Part shown: one piece after another, positions 1 to 14,690 of the stretch | Layout of the letters: every line of letters begins with the position of its first letter | Numbering within the stretch: position 1 is the first letter of the stretch | Source: Panulirus ornatus | Taxonomy: Eukaryota; Arthropoda; Malacostraca; Decapoda; Palinuridae | Length of the DNA: 64,000 nt | Assembly: GCF_036320965.1 (NCBI RefSeq) | Contig: NC_092238.1 | Span: 26,053,903-26,117,902, forward strand | Direction: 5' to 3' | Notes under the pieces: model-generated | Database searches by the model: none | What the model saw: only the letters and a program-made list of their open reading frames with translations | Told to the model about the DNA's origin: nothing | Translations under genes and position numbers: made by a program

Positions 1-797
1 GCTCCGAAAAAAAAAATGTTATTTTAGAGCCTCGAAAATTGTCTCGAGCAGGTACGCTTTTACGCTGATAAGCATATCCTCCATGTTTCACTTGGCCTCG
101 GTCGGTCCTTTTCGAGGTTTTTCGCTCTTCTTCACCAGTGGTAACACCTCTTAACGTTTCTCCGTGTTTCGAAACGTTTCGTGAAACTTCGTCTGGTTTC
201 CGTACATTTCCCACACCTCCTCGTGTTGTGACGTGCTTCGATCTGGACTAACCTTCAAATCTTTCTCCATTTTATCTTTCATCTAATTATACATTTATTT
301 ATCGTATTACAGCTTGGATTATGACATTATAAACCTGTCTCACTACATCTCCACAGGACGTATGACGTCTCTAGCATTTCCCTGTATGTCTGATGGTCTG
401 CCAGTATGCCAGTTCCTGTCTGTAGCAGTTTATGTTTACCTAAAAGTTCTTATAGACTAGGACACATGTGAACACGTCTAGTCGCGCTGCTCACATCTTC
501 GTATCTTCTCACAACGTGGATTGAATCCCCCGTCAACACGTCTCGTTTGGACACGAATTGATCCTAAATGTCTTAATATATATATCAGCCCATCTCTTCA
601 CGTCTGCTGTACATCACGTCCCAGAAATCCACTGTTTAAGTGGAAAGAAAAAGATATGTTTGAGTTTGAGCGAATATCGTGAAAAATATGGGATCAAATG
701 AGTGTTATTCCTACTGTGGTGAAAATATATTCTTTTAAGTCAAGTGATGGATGCGAACTGCAATATATGGTTCCATCAGAGTTGCTGTGGATGGAAT
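1..797. other. unassigned intergenic DNA
   Basis: No supported gene. There are short self-complementary runs around 160-190 built on the gtttcgaaac motif and a short AT tract near 575. No long open frame is present. Confidence 0.5.
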
Positions 798-846
798 GGG
801 CCCTTTCATGACGTCATGAGGGTTTTACTACCTGATTGGCCAATCG
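798..846. promoter_or_regulatory. palindrome cluster with CRE and inverted CCAAT boxes
   Basis: Three perfect palindromes lie within 49 bases: GGGCCC (798-803), CATGACGTCATG (807-818) and GATTGGCCAATC (834-845). The middle one contains the full cAMP-response element TGACGTCA. The last carries a CCAAT box on each strand. CRE and CCAAT sites are commonly paired in animal promoters (CREB/ATF and NF-Y). No TATA box, initiator or downstream first exon could be recognised, so promoter function is inference only. Confidence 0.3.
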
Positions 847-1014
847 CTCGCGGGAACGAACCGTCGAAGAATGTTAAAGCCTTGATGGTCCAGGGAAATA
901 GTGGTCACATTTTCCCCTGATATCTTTTTTTTTTCTTTCTTTTTCTTTTTGCGTCATCTTGCGCTTCCGACACGCAAGGGAGGGAAAGGAAGAGTTGAAA
1001 GGGAAGCGTGGACT

Positions 1015-1017
<3 letters not shown>

Positions 1018-1091
<74 letters not shown>
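1018..1091. repeat. (GA)n microsatellite
   Basis: Uninterrupted GA dinucleotide array. It is read as Arg-Glu in the frames that cross it. Confidence 0.97.
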
Positions 1092-1094
<3 letters not shown>

Positions 1095-1174
1095 GAAGAA
1101 AAGGGAAAACAATAAGAACAATTATTGGGATAGACGGGGACTGAGGAATATAGATGACGATGAAAACTTAGCGT

Positions 1175-1445
1175 CACCACGACGCCATCCCCAACACACC
1201 ACGATGCCATCCCCAACACACCACGATGTCATCCCCAACACACCACGATGCCATCCCCAACACACCACGATGCCATCCCCAACACACCACGATGCCATCC
1301 CCAACACACTACGATGCCATCCCCAACACACCACGATGCCATCCCCAACACACCACGATGTCATCCCCAACACACCAGGATGCCATCCCCAACACACCAG
1401 GATGCCATCCCCAACACACCAAGATGCCATCCCCAACACACCACA
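1175..1445. repeat. 22-bp minisatellite, about 12 copies
   Basis: Tandem copies of a 22-base unit built on CACCACGATGCCATCCCCAA. Units differ by single substitutions (GATGCC/GATGTC, CACGATG/CAGGATG/CAAGATG), which cluster at the 3' end. A lone relic of the unit lies at about 1500-1520. Because 22 is not a multiple of three, all three frames cycle through the same peptide; this is not coding. Confidence 0.95.
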
Positions 1446-1736
1446 CTACACATGACCTAGGAGATCACCTCCCTCCATAACCAGCCTCACAAAGATATCA
1501 ATCCCCAACACAGCATCAGTGGGCGTGTAGACACAGCACAGCCGGTGGGGAATTGAAGCCAGCATTACTGAGAATAAGTGTATTTGCTGATGCTTAACCC
1601 GCCTCGTGTACCCGGCTCTCAATGCTATATTTACCTCATATTACGATATGCAGTACAGTATTTGGTTCTGATATCTAGCTTTGAATTTTTACCCCCCGTT
1701 TATTTCTCTTTGTTGCTAGTTAATTATATGTCCACG

Positions 1737-1740
<4 letters not shown>

Positions 1741-1804
<64 letters not shown>
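1741..1804. repeat. (CT)n microsatellite
   Basis: Pure CT array, separated by about 50 bases from a second CT array. Confidence 0.97.
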
Positions 1805-1809
<5 letters not shown>

Positions 1810-1851
1810 CCTTGGGGTCATGTGTTCCGTGTGGTTCATGTTTCTCTGTGT

Positions 1852-1853
<2 letters not shown>

Positions 1854-1940
<87 letters not shown>
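1854..1940. repeat. (CT)n microsatellite
   Basis: Pure CT array of almost 90 bases, second of a closely spaced pair. Confidence 0.97.
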
Positions 1941-1943
<3 letters not shown>

Positions 1944-3788
1944 GCATGAACCCTTTGGTCTGTGTGGTCTGCAATCACCGACCAGGGAACCACACGACCG
2001 CCACAATCCTCCTAGGTATTGGAAGGGTTAATGTCGGCTGCGCTGGGACCTCCTCCGTGTAAACTCGTACCTCCTACTCGCCCATGCCCCTAACACAGGT
2101 TGCTCCATCTCCGCTCGAATTGCTCCAATTCTCCTGCTTTTCTCAGACATTTACAAATAGATACGAGAGCATTATATCCGCCCACAAGCAGGAAGTATTT
2201 GATTTACGTATGAATTAGCCAGACCGACATGACAAATTCATACGACATTCATAGCGGCGCTTGGTATTGTAAAGGTGTCCGTCGCTCCAGGCCAGTAACA
2301 TCTCTCTGACGGCACCTTCAGACGTTGGTGGTTTGGAGACGTAGTATTGTAACAGTCTTCACCCACACAGCTTCACGTGACTTCGAGTCGAAGAGAAGTG
2401 TGACTTTCACACTTCGGGAGGAAACAGAACTGTAAAGCAAGGAACATTTACTATTACTCGTGAGATATGAGTAGAAGGGATTGCTCTATGTTACCTTAAT
2501 CTCACACAAGTTCCTCAACATCAGGAGATGATAAAACCTGAAGTCTCTGGAAGCTGATGGAGTTATGGTACATTTTCCTGGTGCTGGGGAAGTGCACCGC
2601 AATAGGTAGCATGAGCGTCACTGGTTCCTTTGCTCGGGAGATGCATCTAAAGCGCCGGTCTGTGGACTCATGTCTCGCATTAAGATGAACTGGAGCTTTG
2701 AGTACATTTCTAAGTAAAAGTCTTGCTTGTTGACACTACGGTATCGTTTTAGCGGCCTGAGCGTCGGTATAAAACCGAAACGAATTTGGCGACTGAAGAA
2801 TCCATTATTTAGCGAACAGTCATTGTAGCAAAATTGAGAATAGTTCTATTACAATCTATAGCCACTCACCGCACAGGTGTTATACTGCTTATACATTGCC
2901 TTCTAAGATCCAGTAATGATTTAGGACATGAGTAGTCATTAAAGTTGACAGAGCAGAGGTTGGAGAGGGGCCGAGTGTGGAGGGAGAAGTGTCCCTTTTC
3001 CTGGTGTAATGGCTGCTTGCTAATGCTTCATCGGTTACAGTGGAATCTTTTATTTCCATCTTGTTCTCCAGTGATACTGACGCCTTTGATCCTACGTCCC
3101 TCGTCTGCTGGGATTGATATGGTATGAAAAGTGATATACTTTTTAGGGGGGGTGGGGGCAGAGCTGGAGAGTCGACTTTATATAGATATGGACTCTGGGA
3201 GACGCCTTAAAGACTTCATTTCTCTGTGGTACGTCTGATGCGTTTTGAGCCCTTGCTAACCATTCAGAGAGGAACAATGGACAGCAGAATTAAAAATGCA
3301 GATTTGTTGAAGGAGGGAAAGGGGAAAAGAAAATGGAGGGAGGGTCTGCAGTGTTCCAGGCCATATTTCACGTGCTCTGGAGTAAGAGGTGGGTATATAC
3401 GCGTAACAGTGCTTGTCTGTGGGTTACTGCGAACAGGCAGGGTTCACTGAGGCACATGAGTACGCCTAAATAAGATTAACGCAAACATGAGTACGCCTTA
3501 ATAAGATTAACGCAAGATGAGCTCGATCATCAGCATCAAAGCTTTGGTGAAAGTGATATAATCAGTGTCTCTGGTGATTGTATAGGAGTATGTTATGAAT
3601 GATTCCGTGAGATTCATAGAGTAAAGAATGAATAACGGGATCTGAGGCGATTTGTCCAGATCCTAAGAGCCTTAGGAAGGGATTGTGAGCCACGCAGACG
3701 AGTGAGCTTGTACTCAAAACTTGGCTACAAAGTTCTGCTCAGGACGACTTGGCTGTTGGGGAATGAGAGGTTTCTAGCTTACCTCATG

Positions 3789-3790
<2 letters not shown>
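1941..3790. other. unassigned DNA
   Basis: About 1.8 kb with no recognised gene or element. Open frames are under 80 codons and resemble nothing I know. A direct duplication of about 30 bases lies at 3457-3516 (unit begins atgagtacgcct). Confidence 0.5.

Positions 3791-3859
<69 letters not shown>
3791..3859. repeat. (CA)n microsatellite
   Basis: Pure CA array. Confidence 0.97.
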
Positions 3860-3861
<2 letters not shown>

Positions 3862-4311
3862 CGTCAAATCCCACTGATCATCCTTCACCATACACGCCCT
3901 CCTCCCGCCATCCTACAGTCTACACAAGCCAAGGGATCACATGATCGCTGCCACACCTCAGGGACAGGTCTAGGAGCGTGAGCTATCCCAGCGCATCTCC
4001 ATGGCTCTGTGTCAACCTCGCCAGACAATTTTTTCTCTCTCGTAGACAATGGTTGAGATATCGGCTGACGCCGAAGGTCATCTGCATCCTTTGTAGATTT
4101 CTTCCTTGTCAGCGACACATGTCTAACCCGATTTGCTCTTGTGCGTCTGTGTAGAAAAAAAAGAGAAAAGTGTCATCAACGAAAATGTTCTTGTTTTCCT
4201 TGTAAGTTGCTGGTGATGAGGGATGTCAGGGAACGTTAGCTTCGCCGGGAGAAAGTTGCGACTTCTCTCTCCTTCACTCCAATTTTTTTTTTTAGCATAG
4301 CTCTTCATTTG

Positions 4312-4314
<3 letters not shown>

Positions 4315-4395
<81 letters not shown>
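4315..4395. repeat. (AT)n microsatellite
   Basis: Pure AT array. The flanks (3860-4314 and 4396-4639) hold nothing recognised. Confidence 0.97.
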
Positions 4396-4396
<1 letters not shown>

Positions 4397-4637
4397 GAAA
4401 GAGAGACGTATTCTGAATTGAAACTAGCCACATGAGATGTAGAAATACAGACGATATACGTATATCGACCAAGAAAACGAATGACATTATATTTCTCCAC
4501 AAGACACCAGGGGGTCAGGGAAGATGACTCGGGAATGAAGTAATTTGTAGCCTTACGTGATGCTCTTCATTTCATTCTGGAATGAAATGAAGCTTGGAAA
4601 GTAGAGGAAACTTTCATTTTGTCAGTTAAGCTGCAGT

Positions 4638-4738
<101 letters not shown>

Positions 4739-5404
4739 TATTCACCCAGCTCCTCAGAACTGATCATCTCCAACGGAAGTTGAGGAACTAAGGCATCTCA
4801 CAAGTTGGTAAAGTTACTATTAAACTGAAAACAGAGACGTCTCGATCGAGCAAAGTTGCCGTCCATCATCCCACTCCCTTCTCAACTAAGTCGCTCAACT
4901 TCTGCTTCAGTGCTTTTAATCCGTAAACTATGAGGGAAAAAAGTTTTTTATATATATATATTTTTTTTAACATTATCCTTCGGCCCGTCTAGGGATTTGG
5001 TGTATTAAGTTTATATCCTGGAGAATTTTTTGATGCTTAGAGGTCGGTGGTTTGAAGGGTTAAGCAAGGAACAGTCCTTAAGATTCGTGGCTTTGTGACT
5101 GCAGCTGATGTGCAACGTTCATAACATACATACACTACAGTAACTTGACATCCTTCATGGCCGCTAGTGGGTGGTTTCTAAAGGGTACGTCTCCCAGCGT
5201 CGTCAATTCGTGAGCCCCGCCGTTCCACACACGCACCGCTACGTCTGACGTACTACACCTCCTCCCCTCGTAACAAGCATGGATCCCTCACGCTCCAAGC
5301 ACCTCCCCCTACCTACGTACCCTGTATTCTTGATCATACTCACGCTCGACATACTCAGCACACAATACCTCATCATAAGACACGCATCTCGCCCCCCACG
5401 CACT

Positions 5405-5405
<1 letters not shown>

Positions 5406-5473
<68 letters not shown>
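5406..5473. repeat. (CA)n microsatellite
   Basis: Pure CA array, read as His-Thr in overlapping frames. Confidence 0.97.
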
Positions 5474-5474
<1 letters not shown>

Positions 5475-5789
5475 CAAGGATCACAAAAGACTCTCACAGC
5501 TCTGGCCATGGGCAGAGTGTCCTGAACTTCCTTGGACAATATCTCAAGCCAGACAGCAAGAAGTCTCACCCCAAGACTTTTTATCGTCGTAATAATCATG
5601 GTGATGGTGGCCGAGTCTAGCATTGCTTCACCTTCCCGTCACTTCTACTCTCGTCGAAAACCATCATTTTTTTTTTACCCACTGTCCATTTTCTCTCTAA
5701 ATATATGTAAATTAAGAAGTGCCAGTAAACTTTCCCACTTTTGACCTCGTCTTGGCAATCATCCTTGTTGACCATACATCAATGTGTCA

Positions 5790-6345
5790 TGACATCTTGT
5801 GATACATATACACTTCAATATGGTATTGACCTGTTACATAGGATTACAGAGTGAACTGATTGACATCTTGTTGAAACATCACTTCACATGACTGTATGGT
5901 CTCATGTTACGTAACATTCACATGACTGTATTAAGCTTGTAACATAACACTTGACCATTGATGTATTGATCATCTTGTTACTAACACTTCACAATTGATG
6001 TATGATCATCTTATTGAACGAGTACACATCACATTGACTGTATTGATCATCTTGTTGAACATAACACTTCACATTGACTGTATTGATCATCTTGTTGAAC
6101 ATAACACTTCACATTGACTGTATTGATCATCTTGTTGAACATAACACTTCACATTGACTGTATTGATCATCTTGTTGAACATAACACATCACATTGACTG
6201 TATTGATCATCTTGTTGAACATAACACTTCACATTGACTGTATTGATCATCTTGTTGAACATAACACTTCACATTGACTGTATTGATCATCTTGCTGAAT
6301 ATAACACTTCACATTGACTGTATTGATCATCTTGCTGAACTTCAT
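5790..6345. repeat. 40-bp minisatellite with a decayed 5' flank
   Basis: From about 6018 to 6342 there are eight nearly identical 40-base units containing the motif ttgactgtattgatcatctt. Copies are spaced exactly 40 bases, with single changes such as cttgctgaa near the 3' end. Upstream (5790-6017) the same unit is still visible but shortened and rearranged, so the array decays in one direction. TGATCA palindromes recur once per unit. No coding potential. Confidence 0.93.
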
Positions 6346-8030
6346 GTTGTTAGTTCTTAGAGAAGTGTTGACGCGAGACGTGTGTGTGTGGAGCACTAAG
6401 CATGGAGGAGAGTAGATGTAAGTCACTACTCTGACCTGGTGGCGTGTTGGTCGAGGAAAACAGGCCTATACCATGGCTCACTCATAGTGAAGTGCTGTTC
6501 AGTTTTATTGAAGTGGTGATTGAAGTGTTGTGTCGGGTCTTACCGTGGCGGCCCTTGCGTACTGAAGTGTTGACGAGAGAAGTTTGGTCTTGCCTCGTGA
6601 CCCATTCTTAGTTTAGTGTTCATGAGAATATATGGGGTTCCCTATCACGGTTCTTAACGTGAGATGGGGAAATAATCCCATAATGTCCGGGAGTTATAGA
6701 CCTGGGACCCTCGTGGAGATTAGAGAGGTCCAGTAGCCATCTCTTCTTTATGATTATATAGATATTGGAGATCTACAGACTCGTAAGGAAACTCGTAACA
6801 AATCGCATCCTGTATCAAACCAGGGAAAGGTTAGAACACACAAAATAAGTTCCTCCAGACGAATTTGTTCTCGTACAAGGCGTCAAAAGTATTAGGAACT
6901 TTTTTCTTTATCTATTTTGTAAATTGATTAAAACTTTGGCAGGTCGGAACCCGTCCTCAAAACTGTTATGTTTGGCTTCTGTCTCACCTTTATATCAAGA
7001 CTGTTTGGTGTGGCTTCTGTCATACCTTTATATCAAAACGAAAATGATCCATGATTTATATATCGGTATCGATGAGAAATCTTGCTTAGAGGTAGATGTG
7101 CAGTGAGAGTATGTCATATATTTGGAATTCTGGAATCCTGTCGCAATATCTTCGTCTCACGATCTTCAACACGATTGTTACGACTTACATTACCGCTGGA
7201 AAAACTGGAAGGTACACCTCTTCCCAAGGTTTTTATACTGCCTTCCAGACGCTACGTTCAGTCGTTCCAGAATTTAAGTGAAAAAAAAAAACTTTATATA
7301 TACACGATGAGTCTTGGGTTCTTCCTCCTCGATTTTTTATCTACACTCAGTAACTTTGACCTGCCACTCGTCCTGCTGTTCGAGGAGGAATATATGGGAA
7401 ATAGATAGACTTGAATTACTTTTTGAAATCTTAGAGGCGTATCAGATACAATATCGACATAAACTCTTCAGACTTGAATGAGCATCAGAGAGGCGAGATT
7501 ATCTTTCGCTCCAACAAATTTTTCTCTTTGTTGCGTTGACGTTATATAAATTGGCTTTGGAAGCCAGGAGAGAGGCATGAAAAAGTACCTGGTGGGGGTG
7601 ACCACAGACCACGTTGGTTAGGATGAATCATCTGTGTGGCTTCGTATTTCCTGAGGGAAAAGCCGTCGTGGTAACTACAGGGTCGTGCCAGGCTAGAATA
7701 CCTGACGAACCTTCAAGAAAAGTGACAAAAAAAAAAAAAACACAAAAACATTACTAAAGTTGGGCAGACGGAAAGAAAACGGAATGGATTCACTGTGTGG
7801 CTTTTCGTCCTGTGTCTTTCGTACAGAGCATTTCATCAGGTAGCTTTCATATATGTGTTGATGATTCCCACAGAACGACTTACAATATAGTTCTGGTGAG
7901 TAGACATGAGTAGATATCACAGTGGACTACTCGGATGAGTAAAAAGCTGAGGCATTAGATTTGGTGAGTATTCCTTGCAGACAAGACCAAACGTGTTATG
8001 AACGTCGGATGATTGTAGCACATGGGGGTT
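6346..8030. other. unassigned DNA
   Basis: No recognised gene. Three loose copies of a motif like gaagtgttgacgagaga occur at 6361-6580, probably an old repeat. Short open frames around 6924-7408 are AT-rich and unremarkable. Confidence 0.5.
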
Positions 8031-8275
8031 CCCTACTTATCATCCGATCAGTGGATGTTGATTGGTGAGTGGCCCCCAGCTTATCATCCGGTCAGTGGGT
8101 CCTGATTGGTAAATGCCCCCTGGTTATCGTCCGGTCGCTGGATGCTCGTTAGTTAGTGCCTCGCAGCTTATCTCCCTGTCAGCAAACGGTGCGTCGTGAG
8201 TGCGTCCCAATCTTATCTCCTTGCCAGTGGTCCCCCCCCCCCAGCTTTCATCCCACTCGGTGGATGCTGCTCATG
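8030..8275. repeat. degenerate ~44-bp tandem repeat
   Basis: The motif cttatcatccggtcagtgg and relics of it recur at about 8036, 8080, 8123, 8167, 8212 and 8245, mostly 43-45 bases apart. Substitutions are heavy, which suggests an old minisatellite. Confidence 0.7.
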
Positions 8276-8639
8276 CTGGCCTCAGGTGATCAATAACTAA
8301 TTTTCCGGGTCCAGACCAGATCAAGCCGTCCGCTCCATGTGTTCATTATTGCCTCGTTGCTGGTTGTTCCACCAGGGACCCCCAGTAGCAGTTTCGGTGA
8401 TGCTTTGCCAAAGACGCAAATGAAATATAATAGGATTAAATGACTAACTCGACCGTGAAGTTTGAATGTTGTTAATACAGAGCGAATTGTCAATTTGTGT
8501 TTGTTATACATTTCCACGTTGTAGAGGAAAGAATGTTTCGTTGTTGATAACGTTCAAGTGATAACTAAGACAATTACTCGCGTTTGTTTAAACATCATGA
8601 GTTCCATCCATGGATGCATCCACGATCCCCAGGTCATCG

Positions 8640-8990
8640 TAGGTCACGCTGAGGTCCTTCGTGTCACACTGGAAGTTGGTCCCTGAGATCACACTGAAGA
8701 AGGGGCTTTTATATCAGGGGGGGTAAACATATTAGGTGATGTTAACGGAGGAAGATTCAGGTTGTATTGGGACAGGTCTATTAAGTCACACTCGAAGATA
8801 ATCCTTCAAATCACGTTAGTAAAGGATATTTTCAGGACACACTGGAATTGGTCACAATAGATCACACTAGGAAAGGATCCTATGTGACAGACAGGGTTAG
8901 GATCCATCAGGACACACTAGGAGGGAATCCTTCAAGCTTAACTAGGAGACGATTCCTCGGGTCACTGTGGGAGGGAAGTCTCCATATGCC
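8640..8990. repeat. ancient degenerate tandem repeat
   Basis: Loose repetition of a motif like ggtcacactaggaagggatcc (for example 8650, 8670, 8690, 8790, 8836, 8860, 8915). The period is irregular at about 25-30 bases. Confidence 0.45.
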
Positions 8991-9545
8991 TCATTGGTGT
9001 TGGCAGGAAAGATGGCGTGTCTTCCTCACAGATGATGTCTGTTTCCGCCTTTCGTCTCCTTCCTCCACCTGCCACCTCAGTTATCCTCCACCTATCATCT
9101 CTCTCCATCCACCTGCCACCACTATCTTCCTACCATCCTATCTACCCTCCACAAGGTCGACGACCTCAGGCTTAATACAAGAATGTCTGACATCTTGACT
9201 TTTCTATCTCAAGCAGAGACGTTTACGTAACGTCTAAGAAAACAAATATAGTCATTAAATCCAAGAGTGGAACGACCACAATTTACAACATGGCCGGTTA
9301 AAACCTTCTATACCCAGTGGTTTACCGCCTTGTTGTCGTCTCTCTGGCTGCACGTAGCATTGTAAGCATTGCTGGTGCTCTACCTCTCACACGTACGTAC
9401 CCAGCACCAGCCTACGTCACACACATGTGATGTAACACGCGTGGTTCTCACACGAACTGAGTACCATGTGTGTTGTTTTCGCTCGTAGTAACCAGCAGTG
9501 TGAGGACGCCTTTCACATATCTCTCGTTCCATCGTGTGTAGCTTC

Positions 9546-9633
<88 letters not shown>

Positions 9634-9641
9634 CACACACA
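9546..9641. repeat. (CA)n microsatellite
   Basis: CA array with single-base interruptions near 9571 and 9627. The flanks at 8990-9545 and 9642-10060 hold no recognised feature. Confidence 0.96.
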
Positions 9642-10060
9642 TCCTGGGCTACGTGCTAATCTCATTCGTACCCTCTACCGCATGATGTCTCACAAGCGTC
9701 AATTGTCACTCTCGTTCGCACGGTGCACCACGTGTGAATTTTGTACCGTACTCTGCACCGTGTCAATTTCCCTTGCACCATCCCACGTATATTCCCATGA
9801 AATATATCCCAGGTCCACCTCCGCACTGGCCACAGGTCTCACATGTACCCTGAACCATACCTGATGTGAGCCATAGACGCATCTATCCTCCGCCCAGCTC
9901 GTCTTTGTCACCTACCCAGCGCCAAGTGTACCTCTTCAATGTAACGTACAACACCATTTCACTCTATAGTACATTTTTTTTTCGCAGAGCTTCGTGTTAC
10001 GTACTTGATATCATGTACGTGGCTAAAATCCTCTGTCTCTGGAGAATCTAGGTCATGGAA

Positions 10061-10178
10061 TTGGATCAGAATGTATTTGATTCATCCTTACCCTATACAA
10101 GACCTATGGTAGTAGTATATTGGATCAGAATGTATTTGATTCATCCTTACCCTATACAAGACCCATGGTAGTAGTATA
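10061..10178. repeat. 59-bp direct duplication
   Basis: Two adjacent copies of a 59-base unit starting ttggatcagaatgtatttg at 10061 and 10120, differing at about one position. The near identity suggests a recent duplication. Confidence 0.9.
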
Positions 10179-10234
10179 TTCTCTGGACACTGTATGGTGT
10201 TCCTTCATACGTATCTTCCTGTCGGCTGATGTGC

Positions 10235-10450
10235 TGGAGAGAGTGGTAGGTGGGGCGGAACTTCGTGATTTACTCTCATGTCTCTATCTATAATGGTGGG
10301 TGGAGGTGGAGCTTTCTGATTTACTATCGTATCATCATGTGTAACAGCAGTAGTGGTAGTGGTAGTGGTGGGTGAGTAATGGCCTTCTGCTGTACTGTCT
10401 TGTCTTTATCTGCTGTGGTGGGAGGAGCCTTTCTGCTTTACTGTCTCTCG
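10235..10450. repeat. degenerate ~75-bp repeat, three copies
   Basis: Three loose copies of a block running from gtggtgggtggagc through ctgatttactctcatgtc, separated by GTGGTA runs near 10340-10375. The next 1.2 kb (10450-11721) has no recognised gene. A weak gttacc-rich periodicity is visible at 11190-11400. Confidence 0.45.
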
Positions 10451-11717
10451 TTTAGATCACCATCATTCAGGAGTGTGGGTTACTATAACTGTCGTCCACA
10501 AGATAATCTCGTCATAAACCATCTTGTCTTCTGTTATCTGGCTTTCCCATGTACTCCCACGTAACATGAAAGCATAACAAATGCCTTTTTTATATGAGAT
10601 GGAACAGCGGAAGTAATTGATTGGTATTTAAGGCAATGCCAAATACTGTCTACCTTCATGTCTTTCACAATGGTGCCAGTAACGTCCCTTAGTGTCCGTG
10701 TCAGTGCCGGCCACTTGGACTTCTGCCTCCCTCCAGCATATCTTTATATTTTAATGTCCGGCTTTCTTAACGAGAAGGTCCGTTGACCCCCGTAAGGTAT
10801 TGGCTGTATCTTACCGTGTGGTTATCTACGCGAGAGGAAGATGTGGGAGGAAGATGGTGTTAACTTTATTTGAATCAGTTACGCATCGTCTTTTGATCTT
10901 AACACAATGTGAGGTTGAGGTAGGTGGAAGCAACACAAGCTCGTATCAGTATATAACTAACCATTTGGCCGAACCGGCTTGAGATAGAGAAAGAAGTGCA
11001 TAAAAGAGACGAAACACTAGTTTAACTTGACCCCATACACTGCGGTGTGACTTGACCTACTCCCTCAGGGGTCATTCAGCCAGGATTACCATCTAAGTGT
11101 TTTGACCCCCTGTGTCTATTATGAAATCTACTGTAATTATGTTAAGCAATTATTGTTCAGATTTCTGTTGAACTTTTATTTTTTCTGTCTGATTACCTGT
11201 TCCTTAGTCACTTGTATACCAAGTTACCTGTTTCTCGCTATTTTCTTTCCATGTTACCAGTAACTGTTACCTTTTCTTGTTCATATGTGCTTGGTTACCC
11301 ATAGCTGGTTGCTAGTCCCTCGTTACCAATTCTTGTACACATGTACGTGGTCATCTATCTCTCTATCCTTGAACATCTGTTTCTCGTCACTTGTCCTTGG
11401 ATAGTGATCCTAGGACATCTCTACCTCTTGTCCCAGCCCAGGTCACGTGTTCGAGGACACCTTCACCAAGGGGACATGTCCGTGGACGCTCTGTCCTCCT
11501 CAGCATCGGTTGGTGGATAGGTTCCATCACCAGCAGACGACCTCCCTCCCATCGTGTAATATCTCGACGTCTATGGCTGTACATTGAAGCCATTGTTCCT
11601 CTCTGATGACACAGCTCACAGCCACAGCGTGTGTGGGTGACGCTGTATATCTCTCCTGAGTGGTAGGAGACCATCAGGTTCCCCTCCCCCCCTTCTCCTC
11701 TAGCTGAGTGACCATCA

Positions 11718-11721
<4 letters not shown>

Positions 11722-11807
<86 letters not shown>
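11722..11807. repeat. (TC)n microsatellite
   Basis: Pure TC array. Confidence 0.97.
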
Positions 11808-13331
<1,524 letters not shown>

Positions 13332-13789
13332 TGTATATGTACACACCCACTGTACCTACTATTTCTCGTTCCTAGGTAGATGAAACTACACAACGGCTTT
13401 AGATATTTCAGTGGCCACTAATTTCCTTTCTCTCTAAATTAGACTCACCTTCTCTCAGTATGACTTCCCTTGACGTTTAAGAGCCATCAACCGCTTCTAA
13501 GAGTGTTGAAATGCTCTTACCTCACCCTCACATGTCTTTGAAACCGTTTGTGGGTATTTTCAGTCTTAAGGTCTTACTTGAAGTTCATAAGTAGGTTTCA
13601 GCAATTACAGGGAGTTCTCAGAAGAGGTTTGGAATCCTAATTGATTACTAGGCTTACTCAGAGTAAAGTTTAGGATCGCTTTCCAGGAACTGATGAATCC
13701 TACGAAATGCTCAGCAGCTTAAAGTGATATTTCGTTGCCACCTCCCTACATTCACAGATGTTTAGTACGTAGATTCGTATCCCCCATCA

Positions 13790-14107
13790 TCAGTGGCACT
13801 CGTTCACCTTCAGCCATTCACTATCAGTAAAGGTCAGTCATATTCAGAGCCACTTCATACGTCAGTGCCATTTATTCACCTTCAGTAGCCCTCACCCATT
13901 TTCAGTAGCACTTAACCACTTCCACTGGGATTCAGTAACCTTCAAAGGCACGTACTCACTGGCACTCAGTCAATTTCAGTGGCACTCAGTCATCTTCAGT
14001 GGCACTTAGATACTTCTAGTGGTACCACTTTTCAGTCTCGCTCCGTCATCTTCAGTGGTGCTCAGTCACCTTTAGTGGCATCAAGTCAATTTTCATTGGC
14101 GCTACAT
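13790..14107. repeat. degenerate ~22-bp tandem repeat
   Basis: Many loose copies of ttcagtggcactcagtcacc. They are clearest at 13950-14080 and fade upstream. The spacing is irregular, so this is an old minisatellite. The flanks at 13332-13789 and 14108-14555 show nothing else except a C-rich run at 14333-14357. Confidence 0.7.
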
Positions 14108-14559
14108 AACTTTGTACCCTAAACGACTCCCCCAGACACGCCTCTGATAACATTACAGCGTTCTGTAACTTCCAGTAATCCTGAAGGAAAACTCATTACC
14201 CCTTTCAATAACCTTCCATCATTATAATGCACCCAAACCTCTTGAAGTCAGCGGAGGTAAAAATATTGTTTTCGTCCCACATAGTTCTAAAAATTTTCGT
14301 CTCTGCAATATTGATGATGGTTCTCCAATCTTTCCCCCCCCCCCCCCACCAACCCCCCCCTGACGACATTGTGTCAGTGATTTATGGTCGTTTCCGAGGA
14401 CGGCCTCAGTACGAAGCTCGACTTTACCCCCCTCTTGTTACTTAAATCTTATGCAATAAAATGTTGTACGTGGTGGACTACAAGCATGCAGTGGCGTTGG
14501 GGCGAACCAGCCGAGGGAGACATGTGGAAGTAAAGCTCAGAGGTAAAGAGATAACATGA

Positions 14560-14690
14560 ATTCTGTTAAGCTATAGAAGGTAAATGAGGAGAAACTTAGA
14601 AATAATATCTGGTGACCTAAAGCCAAGTGAGCATTGCAAAAAAGCAATGAAAAGGGCGAAGGAAATTCTTGGATTCTAGACTGGCAAACG
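14560..14690 (+). mobile_element. jockey/CR1-like LINE relic (post-catalytic RT region)
   Basis: Translation of about 14607-14677 gives SGDLKPSEHCKKAMKRAK followed by EILGF. This matches the conserved stretch of jockey-like reverse transcriptases downstream of the YADD box (pattern DLGVxxSxDLKPSxQCxxAxKKANxxLG). The preceding 40 bases read as ELNSVKL-like residues with one stop, as expected for that region. No continuous frame extends on either side. Downstream (14690-15525) I see only short unrelated frames and a small (ATT)n cluster near 15243-15275. Confidence 0.7.

Noticed and set aside
5279..5620. 113-codon frame starting ATGGATCCC
   Set aside because: About a fifth is His-Thr from the CA array and the rest matches nothing known.
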